Numbered from the stretch's first letter, positions 9,847 through 18,807 are shown. The stretch is DNA of 64,000 nucleotides from Deltaproteobacteria bacterium (GCA_016177845.1 JACOUO010000017.1:124001-188000), one strand, 5' to 3'. The notes: a model not told the origin generated them from the sequence alone. A program made the numbers and translations.

Positions 9847-11145
9847 GTGATTGAACGCTATTCAAGAAAAGAAATGGCCCGCATATGGGAGCCTGAGAAC
9901 AGGTTTAAGAAGTGGCTGGATGTTGAGATTTGCGCCTGCGAGGCGTGGAACAAGCTGGGTAAGATTCCTAAAAAGTCCCTTGATACCATAAAAAAGAAGG
10001 CGAACTTCGATATCGCACGCATTGATGAGATCGAAAGGACGGTTAAGCACGATGTAATCGCCTTTTTAACATCTGTTGCCGAATATGTGGGGCCTGATTC
10101 ACGCTATATCCATATGGGGCTCACATCTTCCGATATCCTCGATACTTCTTTCGCGCTCCTTTTAAAGGAGTCGGCTGAACTGATAATAGAAGACATCAAA
10201 GGGCTTCTTGTAGTATTGAAGAAAAAGGCCCTTGACCATAAAAATACCGTAATGATGGGCCGCTCTCACGGCATACACGCCGAGCCTACTACTTTCGGGC
10301 TTAAGATGGCGCTCTGGTATGACGAGATGCAGAGAAACCTTGAGAGGATGGAGAGGGCCAAAGAGGTCATCTCTTACGGCAAGCTTTCAGGTGCTGTCGG
10401 CACTTTCTCAAGCATCGACCCGAAGGTCGAGGCGTATGTGCTTAAAAAGCTCGGCCTCAAGCCTGAATCCGTTGCCACACAGATAGTCCACAGAGACAGG
10501 CACGCCGAATTCTTCAGTACGCTTGCGATAACAGCGACTTCGATAGAGAAGTTCGCAGTTGAGATAAGGCACCTTCAGAGGACAGAGGTGCTGGAGGCTG
10601 AAGAGCCGTTCACAAAAGGGCAGAAGGGGTCTTCCGCGATGCCGCACAAGAGAAACCCCATTTTATCCGAGAACCTTACAGGCCTTGCAAGGCTTATAAG
10701 GGGTTATTCGGTAAGCGCGATGGAAAATATTCCGCTGTGGCATGAGCGTGATATAAGCCATTCATCCGTTGAGAGGGTTATCGGGCCTGATGCCACGATA
10801 CTCATGGATTTCATGCTCGCAAGAACGACAAACCTCATACGCGACCTTGTTGTATATCCCGAGAACATGAAGACGAACATGGATAAGCTTAAAGGCGTGG
10901 TATTTTCCCAGAAGGTGCTTCTAAAACTTATTGAGAAAGGCACTACAAGGGAGGATGCTTACGCCCTTGTGCAGAGAAATGCCATGAAGGTATGGGAGGG
11001 GCTCGGGGATTTCAAGTCCAATGTGCTTGGTGACGAAGATGTGATGAAGTTTCTCACGCCCAAGGATGTTGAGAGCTGTTTTGATGTAAAGCCCTATATT
11101 AAAAATGTCGATTATATATTCAAAAGGACATTCGCAAAGAAATAA
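9847..11145 (+). CDS. purB: Adenylosuccinate lyase
   Basis: 432 residues, GTG start (MIERYSRKEMARIWEPENRF). It cleaves SAICAR to AICAR and adenylosuccinate to AMP, both with release of fumarate. The fumarase/aspartase superfamily signature GSSAMPHKRNP is present, with its catalytic loop Ser, as is the block MGLTSSDILDT with the conserved TS. Length matches Bacillus-type PurB. It is the first gene of purB-purC-purS-purQ-metF, with a 29-nt gap to purC. Confidence 0.96.
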   Translation: MIERYSRKEMARIWEPENRFKKWLDVEICACEAWNKLGKIPKKSLDTIKKKANFDIARIDEIERTVKHDVIAFLTSVAEYVGPDSRYIHMGLTSSDILDTSFALLLKESAELIIEDIKGLLVVLKKKALDHKNTVMMGRSHGIHAEPTTFGLKMALWYDEMQRNLERMERAKEVISYGKLSGAVGTFSSIDPKVEAYVLKKLGLKPESVATQIVHRDRHAEFFSTLAITATSIEKFAVEIRHLQRTEVLEAEEPFTKGQKGSSAMPHKRNPILSENLTGLARLIRGYSVSAMENIPLWHERDISHSSVERVIGPDATILMDFMLARTTNLIRDLVVYPENMKTNMDKLKGVVFSQKVLLKLIEKGTTREDAYALVQRNAMKVWEGLGDFKSNVLGDEDVMKFLTPKDVESCFDVKPYIKNVDYIFKRTFAKK

Positions 11146-11174
11146 TTTCCTGAACATTCGGAGGATTGGATTAT

Positions 11175-11879
11175 ATGCAGAAGATAGAAAAGCTTTATGA
11201 GGGAAAGGCAAAATCCCTTTATTCAACGGAAAACCCGGACCTGCTCATACAGTACTTCAAGGATGAGGCAACAGCCTTTGACGGCAAGAAAAAAGGGATA
11301 ATCGAGCAGAAAGGCGTACTCAATAATAAAATTTCATCAAGGATATTCAAGTATCTTGAAGAAAGGGGAGTAAAGACCCATTTCGTAGAGATGCTCAGCG
11401 ACAGGGAGATGCTTGTAAAAAAGCTCAGGATAATCCCCATCGAGGTAGTTGTAAGGAATATCGCCGCAGGCAGCCTTTCAAAGAGGATGGGTGTAGAGGA
11501 AGGCGGGCGTCTTAAAGAAACAATAATCGAGTTTTATTATAAGAGCGACCCGCTCGGAGACCCGATGATAAATGAATACCACATAAAGGTATTCGGCCTG
11601 GCTGAGAAAGAGGAACTGGCCCAGATGGAGGCCTCAGCCCTTAAGATAAATAAAATCCTTTCGGAATTTTTTGATGAAAGGGGTATAATACTGGTTGATT
11701 TCAAGCTTGAGTTCGGCAATCACAAGGGGGAGATACTCCTTGGCGACGAGATAACACCTGACGGGTGCAGGCTCTGGGACAAAGAGACAAAAGAGAAGAT
11801 GGACAAAGACAGGTTCAGGCGCGACCTCGGCAAAGTCGAAGAGGCTTATCAGGAAGTATTAAAGAAGGTGATGGAGTAA
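11175..11879 (+). CDS. purC: SAICAR synthetase
   Basis: 234 residues. I start at ATG 11175 (MQKIEKLYEGKAKSLY), ten bases after GGAGG. The track's TTG at 11166 is only one base from that SD and would add three residues not seen in the family. The enzyme joins CAIR and aspartate using ATP. Conserved segments include VVRNIAAGSLSKRMG, LVDFKLEFG and GDEITPDGCRLWD. Three bases separate it from purS. Confidence 0.96.
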   Translation: MQKIEKLYEGKAKSLYSTENPDLLIQYFKDEATAFDGKKKGIIEQKGVLNNKISSRIFKYLEERGVKTHFVEMLSDREMLVKKLRIIPIEVVVRNIAAGSLSKRMGVEEGGRLKETIIEFYYKSDPLGDPMINEYHIKVFGLAEKEELAQMEASALKINKILSEFFDERGIILVDFKLEFGNHKGEILLGDEITPDGCRLWDKETKEKMDKDRFRRDLGKVEEAYQEVLKKVME

Positions 11880-11882
11880 CCG

Positions 11883-12122
11883 ATGAAGGCAAAAGTTTAT
11901 GTAACCTTGAAAAAGGGCGTTTTGGACCCGCAGGGCAAGGCAGTAATGGGCGCGCTTCAGTCCATGGACTTCAGCGAGGTCAATGATGTAAGGATAGGCA
12001 AGTTCATGGAACTTGAGATAAACGCCTCATCAAAAGAGGCTGAAGAGGCCCGCATAAAAGAGATGTGCGAGAAGCTCCTTGCAAATACCGTAATAGAGAA
12101 TTACAGAATAGAAATAGAATAA
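11883..12122 (+). CDS. purS: Phosphoribosylformylglycinamidine synthase, PurS subunit
   Basis: 79 residues, the usual size. It starts [21 protein letters not shown], typical of PurS. PurS bridges the glutaminase PurQ and the synthetase PurL (small type) in FGAM synthase. Its presence implies a small-type PurL elsewhere in the genome, because none lies in this window. It lies between purC and purQ with short gaps (3 and 28 nt). Confidence 0.94.
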   Translation: MKAKVYVTLKKGVLDPQGKAVMGALQSMDFSEVNDVRIGKFMELEINASSKEAEEARIKEMCEKLLANTVIENYRIEIE

Positions 12123-12150
12123 GGCTACTGCCTTTAAAAGAGGGTTTTCA

Positions 12151-12843
12151 GTGAAGTTTGGAATAATAGTTTTTCCGGGTTCGAATTGTGACCACGACTG
12201 CTACCATGTGGTAAAGCATGTCTTTAATCAGGAAGCGGAATATGTATGGCACAAGGAGACGGAACTGAAAGGTTTTGACTGCGTAATACTGCCTGGAGGC
12301 TTCTCATACGGGGATTACCTGAGGACAGGCGCTATTGCCCGTTTCTCACCCGTAATGAACGAGATAGTAGGCTTTGCCAAAAAGGGCGGGCTTGTGCTCG
12401 GCATTTGTAACGGCTTCCAGATACTTACGGAGGCCGGGCTGCTGCCCGGGGTACTGATGAGGAATAAAAACCTTAAGTTCATATGTAAAAATGTCGATCT
12501 TAAGGTTGAGAACAACTCATCTCCTTTTACGGGCGCATACTCAAAAGGGCAGGTTGTAAGCATCCCGATAGCGCACGCTGATGGCAATTACTTCGCGGAT
12601 AGCGACACTATCAAAAAGCTTGAGGACACAAACAGGATAGCTTTCAGGTATTCAACTCCTGAAGGGGCAATAACGGATGAAGTAAACCCTAATGGGTCTT
12701 TATCCAACATTGCAGGGCTTTTGAATGAGGGCGGCAATGTGCTTGGCATGATGCCACATCCTGAAAGGTCCTGTGAGACTGAGCTTGGGATAACTGACGG
12801 CAGGGGCGTTTTCGAATCCGTTCTTAAAGCCTTTATAAAATAA
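12151..12843 (+). CDS. purQ: Phosphoribosylformylglycinamidine synthase, glutaminase PurQ subunit
   Basis: 230 residues from GTG 12151 ([18 protein letters not shown]). It is a class I glutamine amidotransferase with nucleophile Cys in LGICNGFQ (C86) and the His/Glu pair in MMPHPERS. It supplies ammonia from glutamine to PurL via PurS. The length fits the separate-subunit type. A 16-nt gap precedes metF, so the genes are probably co-transcribed. Confidence 0.95.
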   Translation: MKFGIIVFPGSNCDHDCYHVVKHVFNQEAEYVWHKETELKGFDCVILPGGFSYGDYLRTGAIARFSPVMNEIVGFAKKGGLVLGICNGFQILTEAGLLPGVLMRNKNLKFICKNVDLKVENNSSPFTGAYSKGQVVSIPIAHADGNYFADSDTIKKLEDTNRIAFRYSTPEGAITDEVNPNGSLSNIAGLLNEGGNVLGMMPHPERSCETELGITDGRGVFESVLKAFIK

Positions 12844-12859
12844 ATACGGAAAGCATACT

Positions 12860-13720
12860 ATGACCTTAAAACAGGAGCTTGAGTCAGGCAGGTTTGTGAT
12901 TACGGCTGAGATATGCCCTCCGAGAGGAACCGATGTAGAGGATTTTCTCGCGAAGGCCCGTCTGCTTAAGGATAAAATCGCCGCGGCGAATGTAACGGAT
13001 AACCAGAGGGCCGTAATGAGGCTCTCTTCTTTGGCCTGTTCCGTGCTTCTTTTGAGAGAAGGGATTGACCCCGTATTCCAGATGACATGCAGGGACAGGA
13101 ACCGTCTTGCGCTCCAGTCAGACCTTATGGGCGCATGGGTGCTCGGAGTTAAAAATGTGCTTGCCCTTACAGGCGACCATGTAGCCTTTGGCGATCATCG
13201 TGAGGCAAAGGCTGTATTTGACATAGATTCGGTCCAACTGGTCAATGTCATAACAGGCCTTAACAACGGCAGGAACATGAAAGACAAGGAACTGAGGGGG
13301 GCGACAGACTTCTTCATAGGAGCGGTTGTTGCGCCTGAGGCAAATCCCTGGGAGCCTGAAGAGATAAAGTTTGAGAAGAAGATAAGCGCTGGCGCGAAGT
13401 TCTTTCAGACCCAGGCTATCTTTGATATGGATAAGTTCAAAAGATTCCACGAATACGCTGAAAAGACAGGGGCGAAGATACTTGGCGGCATACTCCTTCT
13501 TAAATCAGCGAAGATGGCCAATTACCTTAATGCCAATGTGCCGGGAGTGCATGTGCCTCAGGAGCTTATCGATGAGCTTGAGGGCGCAAGCGACCAGCTT
13601 GAAAAGGGGATCGAGATAGCTTCAAGGCAGGTAAGGGAGCTTAAGAAGTTCTGCCACGGGGCGCATATAATGGCAATAGGGCAGGAAGAAAGTGTCCTTA
13701 AAATAATCGAAGGGGCTTAA
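12860..13720 (+). CDS. metF: Methylenetetrahydrofolate reductase family protein
   Basis: 286 residues forming a single TIM barrel. The start VITAEICPPRGTDVEDFL and the flavin-site block NVLALTGDH are MetF hallmarks, and the PVFQMTCRDRNR segment matches the folate-binding region. It should interconvert methylene- and methyl-tetrahydrofolate. It has no C-terminal regulatory domain, and no metV-type partner gene lies next to it. Whether it serves methionine synthesis or a Wood-Ljungdahl methyl branch cannot be told here. It is the last gene of the purine operon and ends inside a terminator stem. Confidence 0.87.
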   Translation: MTLKQELESGRFVITAEICPPRGTDVEDFLAKARLLKDKIAAANVTDNQRAVMRLSSLACSVLLLREGIDPVFQMTCRDRNRLALQSDLMGAWVLGVKNVLALTGDHVAFGDHREAKAVFDIDSVQLVNVITGLNNGRNMKDKELRGATDFFIGAVVAPEANPWEPEEIKFEKKISAGAKFFQTQAIFDMDKFKRFHEYAEKTGAKILGGILLLKSAKMANYLNANVPGVHVPQELIDELEGASDQLEKGIEIASRQVRELKKFCHGAHIMAIGQEESVLKIIEGA

Positions 13721-13739
13721 ATTTAAAAGCCCCTTTTTT
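13712..13739 (+). terminator. Rho-independent terminator after the purine/metF operon
   Basis: GGGGCTT pairs with AAGCCCC across an AATTTAA-type loop, followed by six T. The 5' arm contains the metF stop codon. The T-run runs into the stop of the convergent cupin gene, so the two convergent genes share a very compact end. Confidence 0.88.
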
Positions 13740-14199
13740 AGTCTATCTTACCTTCAAATTCCTCTTCAGAGTCATCCGAAGTTATCTCAAAATCATCATC
13801 AGCTTCTTTTACCGGTTCAGCCGCTTTCTCTTCCTGAGGCTTTTGTTCCTCTTGAGGTTTTACGGCTTCCGGGATTTTTGATGGTCCGCCTGCGGCAATA
13901 AAAATTGCCTCTTCATCGTCGAGGTTGTCAACGAGGAAGGTCTGCGCCTCTTTGCAGTGGAAGGCCTCGCCTGTGCCTACGGAGAAGGAGGACTTGCCGC
14001 ATTTTATCTTAAGGTTGCCCTTGATTACGCAGACTATCTCTTCATGCCCTTCGCGGGGCGTAAACTTTTTGGATGATTCCTTTGGCCTGAGCCTTCCGTA
14101 AAGGAGATATACCGCGCCTGAATGAAGCTCTTCAGGGCCAAGAAAGAACGAGCCTTCAGGGCTCATTTCCGCAAGTTGGGGGAGCTTGTAAATTTTCAT
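13738..14199 (-). CDS. Small cupin-domain protein with acidic tail
   Basis: 153 residues. Residues ~15-105 form one cupin barrel, with the HEEIVCVIKGNLKIKCG motif 1 region and a shorter motif 2 (GEAFHCKEAQTFLVDN). The last ~45 residues are low complexity: Pro/Glu/Lys repeats, then a strongly acidic Asp/Glu stretch. Metal ligands are partly conserved (HEE, then GEAFHC). A sensing or ligand-binding role is possible but not shown. It overlaps the upstream AbrB-like gene by 4 bp, and both are transcribed away from the HAMP gene. Confidence 0.72.
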   Translation of the reverse strand: MKIYKLPQLAEMSPEGSFFLGPEELHSGAVYLLYGRLRPKESSKKFTPREGHEEIVCVIKGNLKIKCGKSSFSVGTGEAFHCKEAQTFLVDNLDDEEAIFIAAGGPSKIPEAVKPQEEQKPQEEKAAEPVKEADDDFEITSDDSEEEFEGKID

Positions 14200-14396
14200 G
14201 CCATCGATTCCATAGTTGATCTGAAGTGTTCAAGAAAATCTTCGCCGTGCATTGGCCTGAGTATTAGCCATTTATTCTTCTTATCAAGGACAAGCTCAAC
14301 TTCCGCCCCCGGAATAAGCTCTAAGAACCTGAGGAATTCTTCCGGGATGATTATGCCTTCCTTGCCTTTTTCGATGCGGATGATTTTTTCCTTCAT
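14196..14396 (-). CDS. AbrB/MazE-type small DNA-binding protein
   Basis: 66 residues. The N-terminal ~48 form a swapped-hairpin (SpoVT/AbrB) domain: GKEGIIIPEEFLRFLELIPG, then VELVLDKKNKWLILRP. Proteins of this size are transcription factors or toxin-antitoxin antidotes. No toxin gene is beside it, and the partner in the operon is a cupin, which points to a small regulator. An SD-like AAGGAAG lies upstream on the minus strand. Confidence 0.8.
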   Translation of the reverse strand: MKEKIIRIEKGKEGIIIPEEFLRFLELIPGAEVELVLDKKNKWLILRPMHGEDFLEHFRSTMESMA

Positions 14397-14620
14397 AAAG
14401 GAACTTCCTTTCTTTATCCGATTGTTTGCATATTTTTCAGGAATAAATACAGGTTGTAAGCATCATGTGCAGGCGGAAATTTTTCCGGTTGGCATCTCCT
14501 ATATATATTAATTTCATAGGCTTGAGTAGTCAAGGCAATTTGTGCTGATTTTTTTATTTGGAGTCTTATATTTCACATGCGGCGGTTTTCTTTTTTTATG
14601 GATTTCAGTGACTCGCGAGC

Positions 14621-14650
14621 TTGACAAACCTTGAAGCGCAGGTGTATGAT
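14621..14650 (+). promoter_or_regulatory. Sigma70-type promoter for the HAMP protein gene
   Basis: TTGACA, 18 nt, then TATGAT: a perfect -35 and a five-of-six -10, 25 nt before the ATG at 14676. The rest of the divergent intergenic region (14397-14620) is AT-rich with no gene visible. Confidence 0.75.
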
Positions 14651-14675
14651 ATCTCAAGCAAAATAGAAGGGGTAT

Positions 14676-15227
14676 ATGATGAGCAAAGATGATGTCCTAA
14701 AACCCCCAAAGCCTTTTAAGCAAAGATATTTTGTTGCCAGAGAGCTCCAATTTTCCATTGCTCTCCTGATTGTCCTTGCCCTCCTTGGCGGCATAACGCT
14801 CCAGGCGCTCTCATCCGCGCTTATCGATTACTTCGGCCTTAATACCCCGATACTTGGCATTTTCCTTATCTTCGGCTATGTCGGCATAATAGTCCTGCTT
14901 GCGATATTTTTTACTCATAGGCTCGTAGGCCCGTTCAAAAGGCTTGAGTACGAGATGAAGCTTATCTCGGCAGGCGATATTGCCAAAAGGCTTACGATAA
15001 GGAATAAAGATGACCTCCATGTAAGGAATTTCGTAAAATATACAAATGAGTTCATCTCTAATTTCGAGGAAATGAGCAAGGAATATAATATGCTCAACAG
15101 CACCGTTTCCAAAAAGATTGATGAGATCACTCAGGAATTGGCCAAGGATAATTTCGATTGCAAGAAACTCAGCGAGGAACTCATCGTACTTCAAAAACAG
15201 GTCCACAAGTTCAGGGAAAAATGGTAA
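14676..15227 (+). CDS. Two-helix membrane protein with HAMP domain, no output domain
   Basis: 183 residues. Two hydrophobic segments (about 26-50 and 58-84) are joined by a short loop. A HAMP domain follows (~85-135, with HRLVGPFKRLEYEMKLISAGD), then a C-terminal coiled coil (~140-183). It resembles the membrane part of a chemoreceptor or sensor kinase without a periplasmic sensor or signalling domain. GAAGGGG precedes the ATG at 14676, and a second ATG at 14679 is also possible. Such proteins are common in Nitrospirota and Deltaproteobacteria, but their partner is unknown. Confidence 0.75.
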   Translation: MMSKDDVLKPPKPFKQRYFVARELQFSIALLIVLALLGGITLQALSSALIDYFGLNTPILGIFLIFGYVGIIVLLAIFFTHRLVGPFKRLEYEMKLISAGDIAKRLTIRNKDDLHVRNFVKYTNEFISNFEEMSKEYNMLNSTVSKKIDEITQELAKDNFDCKKLSEELIVLQKQVHKFREKW

Positions 15228-15250
15228 CTCTTTTCTTGGATTCTTAATCC

Positions 15251-16060
15251 ATGCATTCCCGAATCAAACACCCCCAAAAGATACTTTTATCCGTAGTCTC
15301 CATTCTGATACTGCTTGTCCTGAATTCTTTCTACGGCAGCAGGGAAGAGATTTCCATTGATGCCAAGGAGCCGGCCTATAATCTCTATGTGAAAGAGGTC
15401 ATTGACGGCGATACCATCAGGGTCGAGGGAGGGGAGAGCATCAGGTATATAGGCATAAATACGCCTGAAACAGGAGAGCCTTTTTATAAAGAGGCAAAGG
15501 ACAGGAATAAGGCCCTTGTAAAAGGCAAAAAGATCAAAGTGGTTGTCTGCGAAAAGGAGAAAAGGGATAAGTATGGAAGGCTCCTTGGCTGGATTTACGC
15601 GGACAATGTCTTGGTCAATGAGGCGCTTTTAAGGGAAGGCCTTGCAAAGGTCCTGATAATCCCGCCCTGCGGTAGTGAAAAAGAGGCTGAGTTCCTAAGG
15701 ATTGAGAAAGAGGCAAAGGCAAAAAGGCTCGGAATCTGGAAGTCTGAGGCAGAGAAATACAGGCACGCTATCTCAATTACCCCAAACGAAGCAGGCAGGC
15801 ACATCGGGGAGATTGTAACAGTAAAGGGAATGGTAACAGGGGTACATAAAACCAAGAACGCTGTTTTTATAAACTTCAGCACCAGCAATGAGTTTACGGC
15901 AGTAATATTCAAGAGAAAGTTCAGGGAATTTGAGAGCGCGGGGATTAACCTCATGGGATTAAAAGGCAAAACGGTTGCAATATCAGGGGTTATTTCAGAA
16001 TATAAGGGGCACACTGAGATAATCATGAATGAGCCGGCACAGTTTAAGATTCTTAAGTAG
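15251..16060 (+). CDS. Exported thermonuclease-like (SNase) protein with C-terminal OB domain
   Basis: 269 residues. An N-terminal hydrophobic segment (~11-30) works as a signal or anchor. The SNase domain spans ~45-165: EVIDGDTIRV, IRYIGINTPET and KYGRLLGWIY hold counterparts of the catalytic Arg, Glu and Arg of staphylococcal nuclease. After ~175 there is a second small OB-like domain (GEIVTVKGMVTGVHKTKNAV). It probably cuts nucleic acid outside the cytoplasm. No clear SD precedes the ATG. Twenty-three bases separate it from the HAMP gene, so co-transcription is likely. Confidence 0.85.
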   Translation: MHSRIKHPQKILLSVVSILILLVLNSFYGSREEISIDAKEPAYNLYVKEVIDGDTIRVEGGESIRYIGINTPETGEPFYKEAKDRNKALVKGKKIKVVVCEKEKRDKYGRLLGWIYADNVLVNEALLREGLAKVLIIPPCGSEKEAEFLRIEKEAKAKRLGIWKSEAEKYRHAISITPNEAGRHIGEIVTVKGMVTGVHKTKNAVFINFSTSNEFTAVIFKRKFREFESAGINLMGLKGKTVAISGVISEYKGHTEIIMNEPAQFKILK

Positions 16061-16096
16061 AATCAGACCAGATTCAAAAAGAATTTTGCTTTTATC

Positions 16097-16126
16097 TTGA
16101 CTATTCGGCACCTAATTTATTATAGT
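16097..16126 (+). promoter_or_regulatory. Sigma70 promoter of tRNA-Cys
   Basis: TTGACT, an 18-nt spacer, then TATAGT, ending 11 nt before the first base of the tRNA. Both hexamers differ from consensus at one position. This is the right place for transcription to begin just upstream of the mature 5' end. Confidence 0.78.
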
Positions 16127-16137
16127 ATCTATTCTAT

Positions 16138-16212
16138 GGCGGCGTACCCAAGTGGCAAGGGAGCAGTCTGCAAAACTGCCATCCAGCGGTTCGAATCCGC
16201 TCGCCGCCTCCA
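16138..16212 (+). tRNA. tRNA-Cys (anticodon GCA), CCA encoded
   Basis: The acceptor arm GGCGGCG pairs with CGCCGCC. The anticodon stem GCAGT/ACTGC closes the loop CTGCAAA, with anticodon GCA at 16170-16172. The T-arm contains GGTTCGAATCC. The discriminator base is T (U73), as expected for tRNA-Cys, and CCA is encoded at 16210-16212. No other tRNA is visible in the window. The minus-strand ORF over it is a shadow. Confidence 0.96.
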
Positions 16213-16983
16213 ATTCGAACTGCAAAATCTATAAGGATATAGATTTAATATCTGCGGAGCTGGAAGGTCATAAAAATACAGGGTCACAAGCCCCTGTTCC
16301 TTATCCATCTCACCGTTTTTTGAAAAAGCCTGCAAGGACTTTAAGTTCTTGTGGGTTTTTTTGTTTTTAAGTTGTCCCCAAGGCTGTCCAGAACCTTTAA
16401 ATATGAATCCGCTTTGGCGACTTCTTCATCTTGAACCTCCGGGCTGCTTATCATGCCCTAAAGGTCTACTTATTATATGTCTACTTTTAGGGGAAGTTTC
16501 CGCCATAGATAAAGAGCAGAAGCTTCCTGGCACAATAAAGACAAGGAAGCACATATGAAGAAGTCTCGTTTTAAACTGGGCGGGATATAGCCTGTTGCAA
16601 AAAGAATTTCCTTATCTTTTCAAATAGTTGTATAATTTCATTGAAAAAATGAGAATTACTCATATTAAGGTTCTCTATTGTAAGGACTCCAAAAGGGCTC
16701 TCAGTTTAAAAACAAAGATAATGCAAGCTTCCTTTTCATTCTGACCTTCTTTTTCATCCCCCGGTTTTTTTACCCGCTGCAGTATACTCTTTGTACCTGT
16801 CATAATAACTGACTGCCCAATCCAAGCTTTTAAAGGCACTGAGTATTTAGAAACTATCTTCACATCATCCACATCAAATAGCTTTTACGATAAGAAGCAT
16901 GCGAGCGCGAGCTAACGACAGAACTTGAGGCCTCGTCGGGCCAGGCTGGGGTTTAAGCATGCAATCTATAACAAGAGGCTGAA
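16213..16983. other. Intergenic region with terminator, repeated word and decayed sensor-gene relic
   Basis: 771 nt without an intact gene. It holds the terminator above, a TATAAT box at 16631 and a stretch around 16675-16770. That stretch reads LKTKI, then after a one-base frameshift ASFLFILT. It matches the better-preserved relic at 22065 and shares its upstream TTTCAAATAGTTGTATAAT. I read it as the broken 5' end of a membrane sensor gene. The final ~100 bases before the kinase contain GC-rich inverted repeats (GAGGCCTC) of unknown role. Confidence 0.5.
16329..16362 (+). terminator. Probable rho-independent terminator downstream of tRNA-Cys
   Basis: An 11-bp stem with some G-T pairs (CCTGCAAGGAC / GTTCTTGTGGG) around loop TTTAA is followed by seven T. 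It lies ~117 nt after the tRNA. The sequence just before it, TTATCCATCTCACCGTTTTT, recurs at 27853. Confidence 0.72.
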
Positions 16984-18807
16984 ATGAATGCTACTTCTAA
17001 ATACCCTATAACCATTTCTTTGACGGCAGGGACAGCGCTTGCCTTTGCTGCCGCAGTAGTTTTTTTAATGATCGGGGAGCGCCGGTTGATCAATATCCCG
17101 CTCCATTCCACGATAGAGGTCTTTGGGGGCTTCGCCGCCATCACTCTTGGAATGATAATCATATTTCAAAGGAGCGCTAAGTCATCATTCCAGAGCGCCT
17201 GGGTCTCCTGCGGGCTCCTTTCGATGGGAATTTTGGATATTTTTCATGGCGGGGTAAGCACCGGCAATCTGTTCGTCTGGCTTAGGTCAGTCTCCAGCCT
17301 TATGGGGGGCATCTTCTTCTCTCTCGTCTGGTTCGGCCAAGGGTCCGGCTTCAAAAAACCTTTAGCCTACGGCACATCCGCGGCTGCCTTTTTAATAGGG
17401 ATAACTTCGGTTGCCTTCCAGGAGGCTTTGCCGGCGATGATAGAGGAAGGCACCTTCACTTCCACCGCAAGATACATAAATATTTTCGGAGGTATTTTTT
17501 ATATTGCCGCCGCTCCAGCCTTCTTCATAAGCTACATCGGGAAAAGGGAGAGTAGGGATGATATTATTATCTTCGCAATAAGTGTCCTTTTCGGGCTAGC
17601 CGGGCTCCTCTTCCATTTCTCAGACCCATGGAGTGCTTCTTGGTGGTATTGGCATTCTCTCAGGTTTATAGCTCTGATAATGGTCCTCACTTATGCGCTT
17701 GTCTTCTTCAAAGACTCGGAGAACAAATACAAAACAATCATTCGGACCGCGATGGATGGTTTTTGGCTTCTAGACTACAGAGGCTATTTTCTTGACGTAA
17801 ACGACTCATATTGCAAACTGATAGGTTATACGCGTGAAGAGTTGCTGAAAATGCACGTAAGCGACACTGAAGCAAAAGAGACATGCGAGCAGACCGCTCG
17901 GCGCCTGGACAAGATAATAAAGGATGGCACAGACCGATTTGAAACGACACACAGGAGCAAGGACGGTAAAATTTTAGATATCGAGGTTAGCATAAATTAT
18001 CTCAATATCTCCGGAGGGCAGTTCTTTGTTTCTCTCAGGGATATAACCTCGCGCAAGAGGTCCGAAGAGGAGGTCCGCAGGCTGAATGTCGAATTGGCGC
18101 AAAAGATAGTTCAAATCAAAGAGGCTCAGGAAGAGCTGGTGCGAAAAGAAAAATTGTCAATTCTCGGACAACTTGCAGGCAGTGTTGGGCACGAGCTTCG
18201 AAACCCTCTTGGTGTGATGAACAACGCAGTATATTTTCTAAAAATGACGCATACGGAAGCGGACGAAACAACAAAGGAATACCTGGGGATCATTGAGCAG
18301 GAGATCGTCAACTCCCAGCGCATCATCACCGACCTTCTTGATTTCACCCGTACAAAGACGCCGCAGGCACAATCTGTAGTTCTTAATGAATTGGTAGGGG
18401 ATGGCGTGCGAAAGGCGGTTCCAAACGGTTTTACGGTAACCGTAGATATTCCGGAGATGCTGCCCAGCGTTAAAGCGGATCCTATGCAGATAGGACAGGT
18501 GTTTTATAACCTTATTACCAATGCTGTGCAGGCGATGCCCGATGGTGGAAATCTAAATATAAAAGGGGAGGAGTTCCGGGATGCCAGGGCAGTAAGGGTC
18601 AGTTTTAGAGATACCGGTGCGGGTATAACTCCTGAGAACATGAAAAAGCTTTTCCAACCCCTCTTCACCACAAAGTCGAAAGGTATCGGCCTTGGGCTTG
18701 TGGTCTGCAAAAACCTTGTGGAGGCAAACAAGGGACGCATAGAAGTGGAAAGCACGCCGGGAGAAGGGACAACCTTCATGGTGACGTTGCCGATTGAACG
18801 AGGGTGA
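16984..18807 (+). CDS. Membrane sensor histidine kinase (MASE3-like - PAS - HisKA - HATPase)
   Basis: 607 residues. Residues 1-245 hold about seven membrane helices with LHSTIEVFGGFAAI and MGILDIFHGG, resembling MASE3-type sensor domains. A PAS domain (~248-360) and a short coiled coil follow. HisKA has phospho-acceptor H403 in GSVGHELRNPLG. The HATPase domain (~490-605) has N-box ITNAVQAMPDG and GIGLGLVV. It is an inner-membrane kinase. Its likely partner is the double-receiver protein starting 3 nt downstream. The N-terminal half is a clear paralogue of the kinase at 22326. Confidence 0.9.
   Translation: MNATSKYPITISLTAGTALAFAAAVVFLMIGERRLINIPLHSTIEVFGGFAAITLGMIIIFQRSAKSSFQSAWVSCGLLSMGILDIFHGGVSTGNLFVWLRSVSSLMGGIFFSLVWFGQGSGFKKPLAYGTSAAAFLIGITSVAFQEALPAMIEEGTFTSTARYINIFGGIFYIAAAPAFFISYIGKRESRDDIIIFAISVLFGLAGLLFHFSDPWSASWWYWHSLRFIALIMVLTYALVFFKDSENKYKTIIRTAMDGFWLLDYRGYFLDVNDSYCKLIGYTREELLKMHVSDTEAKETCEQTARRLDKIIKDGTDRFETTHRSKDGKILDIEVSINYLNISGGQFFVSLRDITSRKRSEEEVRRLNVELAQKIVQIKEAQEELVRKEKLSILGQLAGSVGHELRNPLGVMNNAVYFLKMTHTEADETTKEYLGIIEQEIVNSQRIITDLLDFTRTKTPQAQSVVLNELVGDGVRKAVPNGFTVTVDIPEMLPSVKADPMQIGQVFYNLITNAVQAMPDGGNLNIKGEEFRDARAVRVSFRDTGAGITPENMKKLFQPLFTTKSKGIGLGLVVCKNLVEANKGRIEVESTPGEGTTFMVTLPIERG

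Noticed and set aside
11166-11174. TTG start for purC
   Set aside because: It is one base from the SD, while ATG 11175 is at good spacing and matches known PurC N-termini.
16129-16335. Minus-strand ORF over tRNA-Cys
   Set aside because: The cloverleaf, promoter and encoded CCA make the tRNA certain. The ORF is a common tRNA-antisense artefact.
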